From the NCBI RefSeq assembly GCF_932274485.2, contig NC_065879.2:38372436-38436435 (forward strand): a stretch of DNA of 64,000 nt, read 5' to 3'. The position numbers and the translations under genes were made by a program. The notes below the pieces were generated by a model that saw only the letters and a program-made list of their open reading frames with translations, was not told the origin of the DNA and ran no database searches. How positions within the stretch are numbered: the stretch's first letter is position 1; each line of letters begins with the position of its first letter. Below are positions 11,301 through 26,300 of this stretch, piece after piece. Origin of the DNA: Patella vulgata. Lineage: Eukaryota > Mollusca > Gastropoda > Patellidae.

Positions 11301-14300
11301 TTATCCTACCATGCATAATGCATATAGACTGTATATGTTGGAGGTAGACCAAGGTCTCATGTTTACCATCCCTCCTCCACCTCCCAATGCCCACCCTGAT
11401 AACTCTACACTCTTTTCATGGAACATGAAGGACTTGCATGATAAGAAGTTCAAAGAACTGATCATACTATAATCTTGTCGGAAATAAGCTCTCCAGTTGT
11501 GCCAGCAGGCGTGGATTAGCCATTTATTTTGGTTGTAGGGCCCTGAAGATTGTAGCCCAAAGGGGGCCAGTCGGTGTTTTGCTAGAGTAACACGTTTCTT
11601 AATTGTCTGATTATATCTGTTATCTGATTCATCAATATGTTCCCATCAATATTTAGAATTTATTCAAAGAAATCAATTCACGCATATGTCATAGATAAAT
11701 CCAAACTAAAATATTAAATAGGGATAAATATAACCCTTGTAGCCTTGATTTTTAATATGATGGTCAAGAAATTTATTTGTGTATGCATGGTTTATTAGAT
11801 CTGTGTTTTCCTGAATTGTCTATGACATAAAATATATGCCTACATATTTATGATGAGTTGGGAGGGGCAGACAACTTATTGTGAGCTTTTTAGAATTGGC
11901 CATTCCCTCAACAAAATTCCTTAATCTGCCCTGAATTTAATTTGACTAAACTTAGTAAACAAACTGGCTTAATCCCTCAAAATGCAAATTTAACCATATC
12001 AGTTTGTCACATCACCACATCAAAATAACAAACCCCAAAGTCCTAATAAAGTCTTATTTTGACCCAGATAAAAGAGGTTTAAACATTAGAATGGCTTTAT
12101 AATTATACATTTGATACCATTTTAGCAAACTGTCCCACCTCAATAATACAAAAGCCTCGACTGAGTGAAAACTTTACTGTTGATCAGTTTGACAATTTGG
12201 CATATATATAAAGGAAATATTTAACAATAAAATCAATCGATCCTAACTAATATTCGAAATATAAATTGTAATGGACAGTTTGACAAAGTCATGCAATGAC
12301 ACTCCAAATGGAAAATATATGCCATGACACGCCCCTAATTGGAAATGTATTGAAATAACTATATTATTATTATGTGTTAATCTCAAAATAATGGATATAT
12401 ATATAATTCTTCTGGTCATGATAAGAGGCCATTTTATTGAAAGAATTTAACAAAACATCAAATTGGTCGACCATACTTGTAATTAGGTAATTTAAAGTGA
12501 TCTTATAAGGTAGAGGAAGCTCTGACATTTACCTAAGTTTAATGTTCTGTTGACAAAATGACAAGTTGTCAATCATGTGACATTTAGATTATCATTAAAC
12601 GTTGAACACTTTCCTTCTAGTTAGAATTTGACCCAAAAATTACTTAAGTTTGTAGCACACCCACAGTTCTTGAGATGGAAAGTTTATTTTATAAAGATGT
12701 GCAGTCTGATTAAAATACAGATCTATATTTTGTTTCGTTTTTTTATACTTTCGATGGCCTACACTACACGATGATCTGACCATTTGTAGCAATAGGTAGC
12801 ATCAGAGGTCATACAAGTGGCTTTTGACCCTATGACATCAGACATTTGATTAACCAATCAGCATTGATGTTACTAGTGGATTACCCACATTTCCGTGCAA
12901 AACATGCCTAAAGCTCGCCGTAACAGACCGTTTCATTGGCGTTTCATTGGCTTATAGCTCACATCATTCAGAACACATCAATGATAACATCTCTTCCAGA
13001 TCCTAGTGCAGTAAGACAAATAAAACGAAATTTTGAACTATAAAAACGAAACGAAATAGGATCTGTGTTTTAATCAGATTGAAAGATGTGTCGTTCATGC
13101 AGGCCCAAATAGAAGGGGCCAGACTTGTGGTATCTTCTACATGTAGCCAGTAACTTCAGCTTGTGAAATACAGGTTCATTATAGTAATACACATTGTGCC
13201 CATTGCAGGGTAATCATTCCTTTGTGTACCCCTTGATACCACTTCTCTTGTTTCTGGATCTAACAATTTTACTGGCATGGTAAACATTGCAAAATGATAG
13301 ACAGATATAACTTTGAAGTCAAAAGCTGTTGTGAGTAGTTGTGCTGATGCTGCATGAGGCAGCGTATGCATTCTCTTTCTAGACCACCAAATATCATTTA
13401 ACACTGCTCTCCTGTTTTAGGGAAAATAACTAACAAGATAGATAGAGAGATAACTAACAATTTATGTCTTTCTTTTGGACATCAAGAATCGTCATACATG
13501 TATTATTAATATTTCATGCGTAGATAAATTGTGCTTGGATTCTTGAATAGAAACTTGAACATAAATTCAAAATTCTTCCCATAGTTTGTCACCATTGCAG
13601 GCTTCGTCTTAATCTTTTAAACCTCAATATAAACATATCTGTCCTTTAAACTGTATAGAGTTTATCCATGTGGAAAATCATGTGATAAAAAGGACATGGG
13701 GTGTGGTAGCTACATTCATACAAAGTCATGTAATATATACATTTAGATGGTCCATGTTTATATTTTCACTAGATATTTGGGGTGGGATGTTAGATTACAT
13801 AGAAATTAAATCGTGTCAAATCAACACAATGATGTGGTCATTTTGGGACTAACATATTCAATTTTATTTACAATGTTCATTTATGTAACAGACATATAAG
13901 AGTATTTTTACTACTAGACGTTTTTAACTCATATATCTTATAGACTATTAATTTATGATGTGTTTTCTTCTGAAGTAGCTTACACAATTACATTTTATGT
14001 TTTATGTGGAGGTACTTAATTTTATAATTTAAAGCCAAGTTTGGTTGTATATCTTAAAGCGTCTGAGTTAAAACTTAGGGAGTTCAGTGCTGACCCTTCT
14101 ACACATGCTTGGTGACATGATATTCTCCAATTTTCTGCCACTGCTAAAGAGCCCTGTTCTTTTGCAGTTTTATGAATTAGAAATGTACCATATTTGTAAC
14201 TTCAAAAAATAGTCTAGTTTTACATTTTGAAATTATTCTTTCATCCTAAAGTCTCAGAGAACAACTGTAAGAAACTGTATATGGTATGAACAGGATGGCA

Positions 14301-17300
14301 GTAAAATGTTTGCTTGCATTTATTGATGAAAATTGTCCCAAAATAGTACCGGTACCTTTGCCTGAAAATACATATGAGACCAGTATAGATTCACTGCAAT
14401 TAAGCAGATACATTAAATAGGAATTCTAGAAAACATGTGGCCTTTTACAATCTGAAGGGAAGTGTTGCCAAGCTGTGGGTAGGCTTTGTGTACATGTAGT
14501 TGAACTTACAAATTTTATTGCAAATGTAACATAGCCAAAGTTGCGCCAGAGGCAAATTAAAAAACAAACCGATCAAACAGCATAAAACCTTTAACTAATA
14601 TTTGTGCATTTGTCATTCGTGTGTTCTGTAAAAAAAAAAATTAAAGTAAGGTCTGATTTTAGTTAACAATTTAAGCATATTGGATTTTCAAGTCTTGTTT
14701 ATGTGCACGCATGAGAAAAATGCAACAAGATTTTAGATGTTATTGACTTTGATAATCTTCTTAATCTGTGACTTAAAAAGATAGGTTTGAAGGCGCAATA
14801 TGGCAGAAGAAAATAATACTTTCCATTATTAAATTGAAGGAGAATAATGGAGGACAAATTTTATTTAGAAGATAAGAAAATTTAACATAGATTAGAAAAT
14901 TTCTTGAAATGGATGATAGTACCGGTAGATAAAAATCAAATCTTTTTAAAAGCATTTACTGATGGTGATGCATGAAATCAATAAAAATGAATTATGTAAA
15001 CTTCAAATAACCATAAATTATTTCTTTTTGATTTTAATAATTTTTGGACATATATTATTTTGATGAGAATAATTTTGGTCTTAATCTTTTCATTGAAATT
15101 TTGGGGGGCCCATTGTCTCTTTAATTTTCCCCTCCTACATATACCATTTTTTGTCTTCTATCTACACCCTGTGAAAGTAAGCTTAAACATACATTATGCA
15201 AGAACTAAATCTGCCTGAAATGTTATCTAAATTATTAATTAGACATTAATTAACTTATCCAGACCATAATCAACTCTTGATGGCATTGTTAGCCTGTGAT
15301 ATTTACTGGATTAGAACCTGACAGCCTGCTGGTTCTGATTAAATCAAAAAATGGATAATCGAGACTATGTTTTGTATCGTACTTACTTTAGTTATGATGA
15401 TCGAGGCTATGACCAAAATTCAATCACTAAATACTCGGTTCAGGGTAGATCAATTTGACTGAAATTTTCAGCAAATTCCTTTTACATTATCTAGTTTTTT
15501 AACTATTATATATAATGAGAACTACCAGCTGTTTATCAAATCTCCCATAATGTATCTTTAAGAGAAACAGTACACAGGTGTATTTGTGTAGCTAATAATC
15601 TGTTGTGTCAATAGATGAACACGGCATGTTTAGAATGACAGGCTGATAACAGATTAAAGAAGTTGATGTCAATACCTTCATAAAGACTACCTTAAGTCAA
15701 TACTTTGATAAACCTTAATCAGCTTTATATGAAGTGCCAGCTATTTTAGCCAATGTTATTTAAGAGTATTATGGATGCATTGTTTAGTAGGTGATTTGAG
15801 GTTTAAACCACGTAATGATCTGTCTTGAAGATGAGCTTGTTTGATGGATGGTCTAATAATTTACAGATAATATTACCCTCCTATTGTCCTGAAAATAAAA
15901 GGTAAATCATACATAAACTATTATAGGCCAACCCAAGGAAGTGATGTTAAAGCGATCAAGGTACATGAAAAGGCTCATTATTACAGGTTTTTAAAACTGC
16001 AAACAATATTCTGACAAGCATAAAACCTCTTCCTCTATGTGAATATGAGATTCGCCATGTTTACTATAGATAAATGTGAGCCTTTGTTTAAGGACAATAA
16101 GCAGTCAAACATATTATAACTAAACTCTAAAGTAGTAAAGAAAATTAACATTTCATCAAACTTTTCCAACTGCTCAGATTGTTTAGTGATTTGTCTACAT
16201 TATGTTCTACTCATGTGGGAATTAGCCAGTCTTATAACCTCTCCTTCTTTTTGGGTTAACCATTACTCAGCATAAATTGAAACTTTCAAACATAACTAGG
16301 TACCTAGCATGGTAACTGTTAAAAATGTACCTATGAAGCAAAAAGCATAGCAAGATCTTGTTGAGATAAAGATGGATCTGTCATTATAACACTTTGTTGA
16401 CATGGTTTTGGGAATTTTTTCCAGAAGTATGGTTTATTTATGTACATGTATGTTCTTAAATGCACTTACCATAAGTAGTTTCTTCCATGACCTTCCACAG
16501 TAATTTTATGAAATGGACCAAAATATAAAATACACATAATATCAACTTTCACATTCTATTCAGATGAATGCTATTTCTTTTTGAGAAAATAGGACTGTTT
16601 ACTTAAATCTTATACCGTATTATTATGAAAATATAGTTTTTAGATGAAGCACTTGTTGTAACTGTGACTGTGAAAAGATTTTTTCCCCTCATTGAATTTA
16701 CATCTTTGTGAAGAGTGTATTTGTGTAAAAAAGGCGAAAGCAATATATATTTTTGAAAGAAACTGTTTTACTTATTCTATACATTATTATGAACTTCCAG
16801 TAATCATGGATATTGACATAAACCAGTGTGGCATACTGACGCTTAACAGTCACTCACATTTCTAAATACAGTAAGATACCACTTCTTGATCAATATTCCA
16901 TAAGATACAACTTCTCATTCAACATTCAGTTAGATACCACTATTTATATAGTTCACATTCAATACGATACCACTTCTTATATAATTCACATTCATTAAAG
17001 ATACATTATGGGAGATTCGATACCGAGTTGGCAGTTCTCACTATAATAGTTAAAAACTAGATAATGTAAAGGCAATTTGATGAAAATTTCATTCAAATTG
17101 ATCCACTATGAACCGAGAACTAAGCGGTTGAAATTTCCGCCTAGCCTCGATCATCATTACTAAAGTCAGTACGATAAACAGCATAGTCTCGATTATCCAT
17201 TTAATCGTTAAATCGTGAAGGAAAGTTATGCAGTAAATTGGCTCATAATCCACTAAAGATCGCAGGCTAGCATAACCATCTAGAGTTGAAGTAATGTCTA

Positions 17301-20300
17301 ATTATTAATTTAGATAACATTTCAGGCCTAAAGAAAGACCTGCAATAGACATATTTAGCTCTTGCATAATGTATGTTTAAGATATACCTCTTCTCATTTC
17401 ACATTCAGTAAGACACCATATCTTAGTTCACATTCAGTAAGATGACTTTAAATACATGGCTCTTATTTTTATGATGTTTAGGTAATTTGATTTTCATGTA
17501 TGCGGTATAAATTTGTAATTTCCAGATTATTGATGAAATTTTAACTGTGGAAGCAGATGAAAAATTTATGAAAAAATGTTTTTTGTTATCTAGGTAGTGG
17601 CATTGGAGTTCCTTAGGTTCCTTTTATTTTGAACTGATGTAACCATAAAAAAATATTTCCTGCGTTATCTGCATTCTTTTTTTTTATGTATTGTATTAAG
17701 GATACCTTCCCGCCTACAAACTGGGTGATTTGATGATATATTTGAATTCAAACATGTTCAAACTAATTAATCTATCAAAACTTTGCTTCAAATCCCTTGT
17801 ATTCTCGACGAAATATGCCAAGCTACATGTATCAAAAATCTATTAAAAGAAGTCATGTTTGTGTCCTGTGATACGGCTGTCACAGTAACTAGGAATGAGC
17901 GAGAAGCTGGGGGAGAATTCATTGCATATAAATGATGAAGCTGTCTTTAATCGCTGTCCATTTATCATAAATATTGAAGCCAAAGTAAATTCTCAGATTA
18001 TCCCCTGCCCATGACTTTTTCCGTGCTCTTTATCTCAGAAACTGTTGTATATATAAGTCTCTCGCTTTTTTCTCGTTCGCTTACCATCATGTTTATGAAC
18101 ATATGCATCTAGGGCTCCCTAACGCCAAGAGTTCAGACAATCTACACGCGCAACCTTTAACATCTCCCGAACGGACAGCCCTTAATCGTCAGTCTGCTAT
18201 TATTGCCCCCCTCTCATATTTGTCCTGTGCACAATCCATGAGTGTTTTACCGGGGATTCAGTATTTTTCTAGTAAGATTGGTGCCTCTACTTTCCATATA
18301 TACCAAAATTGCCATACTTTTATTGGAAATAACCACCCGGTACATACTTTTGTGGGAAAGTATCTTTAAGTGTGTTTTAATGTTATAGAGCAAGACATTA
18401 AGTAATATATTGATATTGCATGAAGGCATTAAAATATGCAACTTCAATTACAGATACATATCACGCACATGCATTTCTATAATAGAATTACGCGAGTCAA
18501 ATATTTCCGCCATCTTGGAAAAACAATGTACGATTGGCATGTTACATCTGTACTTTAAAGTAGGATAATTAAACACAGATTGCCTAGAAATTTTGTATTG
18601 AAATAAAAAAAATTACAATTAATTGTCTCATTTGACTAAAGTGGGAACATTTTTTATACCTTATAATATTTTTTCTCAAATATTGAAACAAGAAATATGT
18701 TTAACATTAGTGTCTGTAGAATAATTTAATGAGAGGAAGGCTACGCATTTATCCTTTTGAAAATATTGCATGAAACATGTGAAAATCATATGGTGTTATA
18801 TACATTTTAAAAACCAATATTTTTCTTATGGCTATAAACGTTAAGTACAGTCAATTACAGGTTGTAATCGGTAAGTCTGATAGTAATCACAAGTTATTTT
18901 GTTTTTATTAAAGCTCTTATTTTATTTTTCATGTTATATTTAAACCTGGTGACTCTTTTCTCAAGTTTATCTTCTACATGTACTTTATGGCATCGGTTTT
19001 AGCATTTGAAATCCAGGTACAAACTCTAAACCATTGCTCCAGTGATCTATAGTTAGTGGTGGGTATCCTGCATGAGGCAGGCATGCTCTCTAGAACACCT
19101 GGCACCACTTCTCATATTGAGAGGTATTTTTTGTACGTCAATTTTCTTTATATGTGGCTGGATTTTCAAATAGACCATGTGCTAATTCATTACTTTCTGC
19201 ACCAAGTGATCTGAAAAATACAAGCATATTAAGCCATGCAGAGTTCTTTAAGGGAAAGTTTCTCCAGAGAGCAATGGAGTTCCAACTGTCAAGGGTTCTT
19301 ATATGTGCATGCCATCATGTACACATCAGACTGGCTGGATGCTGTTTCTTGTCAGGCTGTCTTTCTTGCATCACGGCAAAGGGGAAACCAACATGGATAT
19401 TCACAGGGAAACTTTCTCGGCCAACTGGTTAGTGATCTAGCAATGTACTCATTAAGCCATCAAATTTCCAGTATCCATCAGATCTTTAACACTCCTCGAT
19501 CCAAATCAATGGAACAAATTTACAAATTCTACTGGGAGCCAATTAGATAAAGCCTTTAGTATTTAGCCAATTTGTGAAAATTTCTTCAAAGATACGTCTT
19601 GATACTACATCTATCTATTATAGGGATATCATGATTTGAGCCTGAAACTGCAAAGATACACATTTAATTCATGAACTTGTTGGAATAACTCAACATGTAC
19701 ATGATCAGCCATTTTGTATTAGAATGCATGTATGTAGAGTATGTCGATCAAATGTTATATTTATGGCTTGAGTGTTAGGATTATCTGAAGCGCAACAATA
19801 GGTGAATTATCTAGAAAGGTCATATGCCAGTTGACCGGTCACTTCATTACATGAACCACAGGAGTTACCTTTTCAGTGAAAAGTAGTAATCTTTTATATC
19901 AACAATAAAACTATAGGTAACAGTATTATAGTGTAAGAAAGTCTGGATAATAAAACTATGTATAGGTGACAACATTATAGTGTAAGAATGTCTGGATAAT
20001 AAAGGTGACAATTGCCTGCAAGCCTGTTGATTCGTTTAAACATAGTCAAAAATGGCTTCATTGAATGAGAATGAGAGAAAGAGGTTTAATATCTCCCCAG
20101 AGCCATTCTAATTAATTAAGGCTATTGAATCATTACTAGCTATTTGAATCCTATAGGGATACAACAAATGAACCTAAATTAATGCTTTAGTACCTTTTCA
20201 CAGGTTTTTTTGACCTAGTTCTATAGCCAATTCTAAACTGTATAATATATACACCTGTATGACTGCTGTGCACCATATAATATCATTACAATACAATAAT

Positions 20301-23300
20301 CATTGTTTACTGTATCCAATAGGTCTATTCTATACTTCATACATAATTTATATAAACCACCTGTGATTGACTGTAATCAGCCATAATAGGATTTCTTTCA
20401 TTATTACAAAAATATGTACCCACTGATATTTATTATAAGAGACTGGGTGGACTCTGGGGTTAGGGATCCCTGAGTATTGACCAGAGAGGGGCTCCCACGC
20501 TTAGAGTGTGTGTGTGATATTGGGGTGGGGGTGGGGGGGTAAATGGTGCTTTCTAGAGTATATCCTGATGTTTCTTCCCAATCCATCAAAAACGATGTAA
20601 CAAGGGCGCAAACTATGAAGAACATAGACTTCTTTTAAGGGCCCTGTGAGGCTCTTTATCAGTCCACCTCTGATATGAGAGAGAGAGACATACTGGTACA
20701 TGTAGAAGGCTTAGGGTCATGCGTCAGTCCCCACCTCCTTTTTTTATCCAGGCATGTCATGACTATCTGACATATATTATTTACCCCTCCCAACCCTTTA
20801 AAATATATTTAAGGAACCTCTATATTTTGTTGCTGTGTCCGTTTAGAACCTTTGAACACACCAATACACACATTACAATTTAACAATAGCTTAAACCAGG
20901 AAAAATGTTTTATTTTTAAAGGAAATTATATAAGCTAAATTAAAATATATCTTTTATCATAGATACTGGTTCCTACAGGTTGAATCCTGCAGTTAGTTTG
21001 TGAATAGGATTTATCAAAGAAGTGCTCAAAACTTAAAACTCCAACTTCCCAACATTTTCTGTAGGAGACATTACTTCTTTTAGGTCCATTGGGGTTTCTG
21101 TCTGGAGCTTCTTATATAGAGTTCCAAGTGACTACACTGAATTTGAGCTGAGTTGTTAGGTCAATATGATGCTCTCTAAATTTTATTGACCAGCATTGGG
21201 CAATTAAAAGGTAATGAGATTATATTTATTGTATTTATTTTTCCAGGTAGTGAAGATATCGTCAACGGCAACCAGAAGCTAATCCTGGGATTAATATGGC
21301 ATCTGATTTTAAGATATCAAATAGGAAAAACCAAATTCCCTCCCAAAAAATTGATGTTAGCATGGTTAAAGGCAGTGATACCAGATTGTAATATCAGTAA
21401 CTTTACGTCAGATTGGAATGATGGTGTTGCACTACAGTATGTCTAACATTTATTTTAATAGTCTAGATATAAATTAGTTCATTTACTTCTATTTGAAAGA
21501 ACACCCTTACTTCCTGTCATACGTAATGCTAATTCTGCTTAAGAAAGTGTATAGTTGTTTGCATAATAAAAACTGAGGTCTTGTATACAAAATGGTAAAG
21601 AATCTTTTTCACTTGAATCTTGAAAAGCCTAAGGTTGACACCCCCCCCCCCTCTTGGCAAAATTCTCTGATACAAATGGAATTCAAAAGAGGGCCATAGA
21701 CATAACCATGGAGCTAACATGCAGCTGAAGATATTCTTCTCAGATGATGAATCAACGATAACTGAGGTGTTGCTGGATTACACAATTTAAAGCTGAGACA
21801 TTAATAACCAGACTGTTTTAATTTCTAACTTTGTGCTTAATTCTGTGTTTGAAATGACATAATGACAAAACAGTTTCCCATAAATTTCTTTAAAGAGCAA
21901 CTGAGATGCCTTCATCTGGCAATTTCTCTTTTGCTTCTCTCACAATCCACAGATCATACATGTTTCACATTCGACATATAATCATTTTATTTCAGTGCTT
22001 TATTGGACTACTGTAAACCAGGTTTATGTCCTGATTGGAAAAAACTTAGTAGAAACAACAGGTAAGAAATACTTTGTATTTTGTGTTTATCAGGAAATCA
22101 ATTTCACCAGGAATCTGATTTATGCCTTTGATTTGGGTCATTCTGGGAATTAATGTCTGCTGGAAACACCCTTATTGACTCTTTTAATACAACATTGTGG
22201 GGGCATGCAGACACCCTAACCTCCGAAAAAATGCTTGCATCATAAAGGCATTCTTTGGATTGTAATTTAAACATTTTTTGGCAACCTCTCTCAGACATGA
22301 TGCATATCTTAGGAGAGATATAAAATTGGGATGAAGAAGTTCGGGATATGTAATGGAACATATAATGAGTATAGTTCTTTTCAGAAGAAAGAACAAAATC
22401 AAAACAAGATTTATTCATTTGAATTGTTTTGTAATTACTAGAATTAAAGGCTCGCAGTTAATTGATTTTTGTTGTCTGCTACTTACATTCTTGATTCTTT
22501 GATAGAGTTGATTACTGTAAATACAATATGTCTATGCATAATACATGATCAACTCATTAACATTATATAAGGACTATTGATCGAGTAAAAGTTGAGCTAA
22601 AAATATTTTCTTCAGGCAGTTAATACGTGAAAAATAGATCGAAAGAGCTGGTTGTTTACTTAGATATTGTATTCTCTATTAATAGAGTTTACATTTCAGC
22701 TTAATTGAAGAGTTTTATTCTGTGTTTAGCAATGATAAAGGGGTTGAATCCTGATATTACAGATAATCTCTTTCAAAGTATCTAGAACAGAATTAGGGTT
22801 AAATAATGTTTAAAACTTAAAGACACAACAACAGATCATTCAAATATACATCAGAAGTAAAAAATATGTACTAGTTTAAAGATTAATATTATCTAATTAA
22901 GCACATCTAAGTATGAAATCTTCCTTGAACTGATGGGCTGGCTTGTATGAAAAAGACAATTTTTTTATTATATGCAGGGGATGGCAATTTTAAATCTTGA
23001 TGAATTTTCAATTCATTTTATCTTTGTAAATACTAAATGAAATTAAACCATTTTTAGCCAGACATTTGTATTAGAGATTCAGTTTTCACAATATTTTGGT
23101 TTGCAAGGGATTAACAATCCCTCAGTTGATGATCAGAAACTTAAGTTAGAATTGATTAATATGAAAAACCTTGGGCCCACATATTTTCAAATAAAAGTAC
23201 TTTTCATTGTGTATGGTTTTAAACTAAATTTTTAACTTTCCTTTAGACTGGTTGGGGTTATGTATAATCATATCCTTTTCTATTCTTAAATTGGCCATGC

Positions 23301-26300
23301 TAGTGTAAGACGTATTAAGTAACACTAAACAGAAACTCTATAGTTTATAGTTATGGGTGTTGGTTACATATAAAAATCTATAATATATTAAATCATTTTA
23401 AGGGTGTGTGTTATGGGTGTGGTGATCGTATATGATCATGGTCATGTTTATATACCAATTTCTTATGATATAAATTTAATAACTTATCATAATATATCAT
23501 TTCAACATATTAGAAAATCGTAGACTAAAATCTAAACTGAATCAAACCGTGAGATTAATCAAATAAAGACCCCGCCCAGACAATATTTATCAAATATGTG
23601 GAGAACTTGACAGAGGCAAGTACTTTATCATATGTCAATATTTTTTTTTGTATAAAAAGTTGAATCACTAAAGGAAGAAGGGCCTACATGTACATTGTGT
23701 TACTTTTTTTGGTGTTTAACAACATGACATATTTAATTTTTCGAACAAATGATAACAAAAGTACAAACAATATATGTAACATTTTTATACTTACACACAA
23801 CAAAACTAACTGGATTATGTGTCCCTTATTTATTAAAACTTCTTTGAAAAGAGAAGGGAGTCACGGTGGCTAGGTGGTTAAGACACTGGCTCGCTAGCCT
23901 GGAGGTCGGGTGCTCGATCCCTGCATTGGCTGAGAAAGTTCATCCAGATTTTCCGACGTGGTTTCCCCTTGTCAGTGGTGCAGAACGGAGGGCCCGACAA
24001 GTAAAGCTGTCTAGTCATTCGGATGAGACGAAAAACCGAGGTCCCGTGTATAATTGGAATGCACGTAAAAGATCCCGTGGCAGTTGGAATTCGATATAAG
24101 AGTAGGAGATAGTGCCGCTGCCCGGGCAAAATTTCCCTCATAGCACTCTGTATGGCGTATGTCCGTCTTCATTAACCCAGTATAGGAGCAGAACAGTAGG
24201 ATGTTAAACCACATTTCATTTCATTGAAAAGAGAAACTGTCTTTCCTACTGGCAGAAGTAAGTTTCCTTGATTTATAGATCTGCTGTCATTTGAAAAGTC
24301 AAAATGGACTCGTAATGGTGTTAAAAAATTGGAGATAAAAACCCCAAAGAGGGTTGACTTTATATATGAAATATATTGACAATAAACAAAATATAAATCA
24401 TATATTTTATTACAACATTTGAGGCAAGTGTCCTTCATCGGGTGATTTATTTTTTGTTCTTTTACCTGAAAATTGCCATTTGATCGAAATGTTCTATTAA
24501 TTTACTTTCTCCTTTGACATATATTTCAAGTACTTAATATAACTGTTATGTGTTTTTAATTGAATACATCATGGAAATATTTCTATAAATTTTTTTAAAG
24601 CACTCTGCAAGGATTATATACCATACATGTAGGTATATAATATTATTAATCATACAAGATATTGGCCATTGTACTTTAAACTTACACAATAGATAGACAA
24701 GTCTATATACATGTACTATATACACTGTTTGTTAACTTTTTTTTAAATGTTGATTATTTACTTTAAATGGCTGTAAAACATTATGGTAGAGATACTAGTG
24801 TACCTGTAAACATTCCTTATTTGGAGTCACCACTTGGTCATGCAGGCATTCTTAATCAAATAACGCCACACTTTTAAAACCTTAATACCAAACATCACAA
24901 ACGTCTCTCGTCATCCCTTAAGGCAACTTAAAGTTATTCTCGCTCCGTCTGCAAACAAATGGGTGAAAAAACTTGCCACTAGAAACGAAAGTATTTTATC
25001 CCCCTTGTATTAAAATGTGCTCCTAAGGATCAACTATTTAATTAGTAAACAGGGAAGAAATGTAATTAATTTGCTTAAAATGTTGTCCAGTCACCATTGA
25101 CTACAGAGTAAAGTCTTCTTTTTTAATCTTGACATTTTCTTGGCAAAATTTTCTAACTTTTCAATGGGGAAATAGTATTTTGTTTCTTAATATAATTGGT
25201 TTCTTTATAATGTCCAGGACCATTGGAGTGTTTTGAAAAATTTGTCTGAATATCCAATTGATATGTAAGATTTTTAAAATTTGTGATTGGGTTGGGATTG
25301 GGATCGAGCATGTTCTTGGATTTGCTACATTTACATTGTGCATGTAACTTTAAGACAATCATCTGTATCGTTTGTTATTTGATTCTTGTTGGGTCAAGTC
25401 CCTAGAAAGGAGACATTGTCTTGCCATTGCAATAATTTGTTCATTTAGAAACTAAAATATAGTTAATTGTATTAACAATGGCCACAACTGTGTGTAGTGC
25501 TAGGGAGGAGAATTTAGCCAGAGTATGCATGCATGCCAATGTGTACACAGAGAGGGACCATTGTTTCTCCCCTCATCCAAACAACTTGGTTAAAGTTTTC
25601 CTTGTCAGCCCTGCAGGCACTACACCCTAACAAACGAGAATCAGTGTTGATACATTCTGAAGGCTCTAGTCTGCATGTAATGATTAAATACATGTATTAT
25701 ATATCATCTGAAATGTGTTAATATGATAGACTATGTGATATAAAACACAGATACATCAAATGTATTATACAAGATACATGGTGTTAAAGTAACACAACTG
25801 GTCTTAAAACAGCTCAACCTTTATTTGTAAACTATGACAAAATGCTAGTTCATGCTTGAGTAAATAGGACAGTTCTGACAGGGTGTAGCCTTCTACTTTG
25901 CTTTTCCTACTACCTGCTTGACAATGAAAGGTCAAAGGGTATGAACCTTTAAAGTGACACTTAATTACTGAATGGAAAGAAAGTCTAATGAACACAACCA
26001 CTTAATATTAAGAGGCTATACATGAAAACCAATCTTGAATCTATAACTGAACATGTACATATTTTTCTTTGAATATATCTGTGCATGTTCTATTCTACAT
26101 GAATCTATGATTCATCTTTCTCTTTTATTAGAAACACCTGCACTTCAGAACTAAAAAAAAACACACGTAAAAAATGAATTGATCTGCATTTATTTGGACA
26201 TATTTATTGTAATGGTATAGTCCACCACTGAGTTGTCCCTCTCTAAATTCATTTGTTAAAATATAGATAGTATTATGTCTATCTAAAAATAAATCTGATA

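Larger units (their letters stand above)
11174..21246. other. Long intron between exon 1b and exon 2
   Basis: About 10 kb. Holds TIR element 12702-13081, SINE fragments, two TTAA elements, an interrupted minisatellite and a small tandem repeat. No further exon is needed for CH1 continuity and none is seen. Confidence 0.7.

Noticed and set aside
18103-18369. Short plus-strand open frame in the intron before exon 2
   Set aside because: No family resemblance, no splice partners of matching phase, and CH1 is complete without it.
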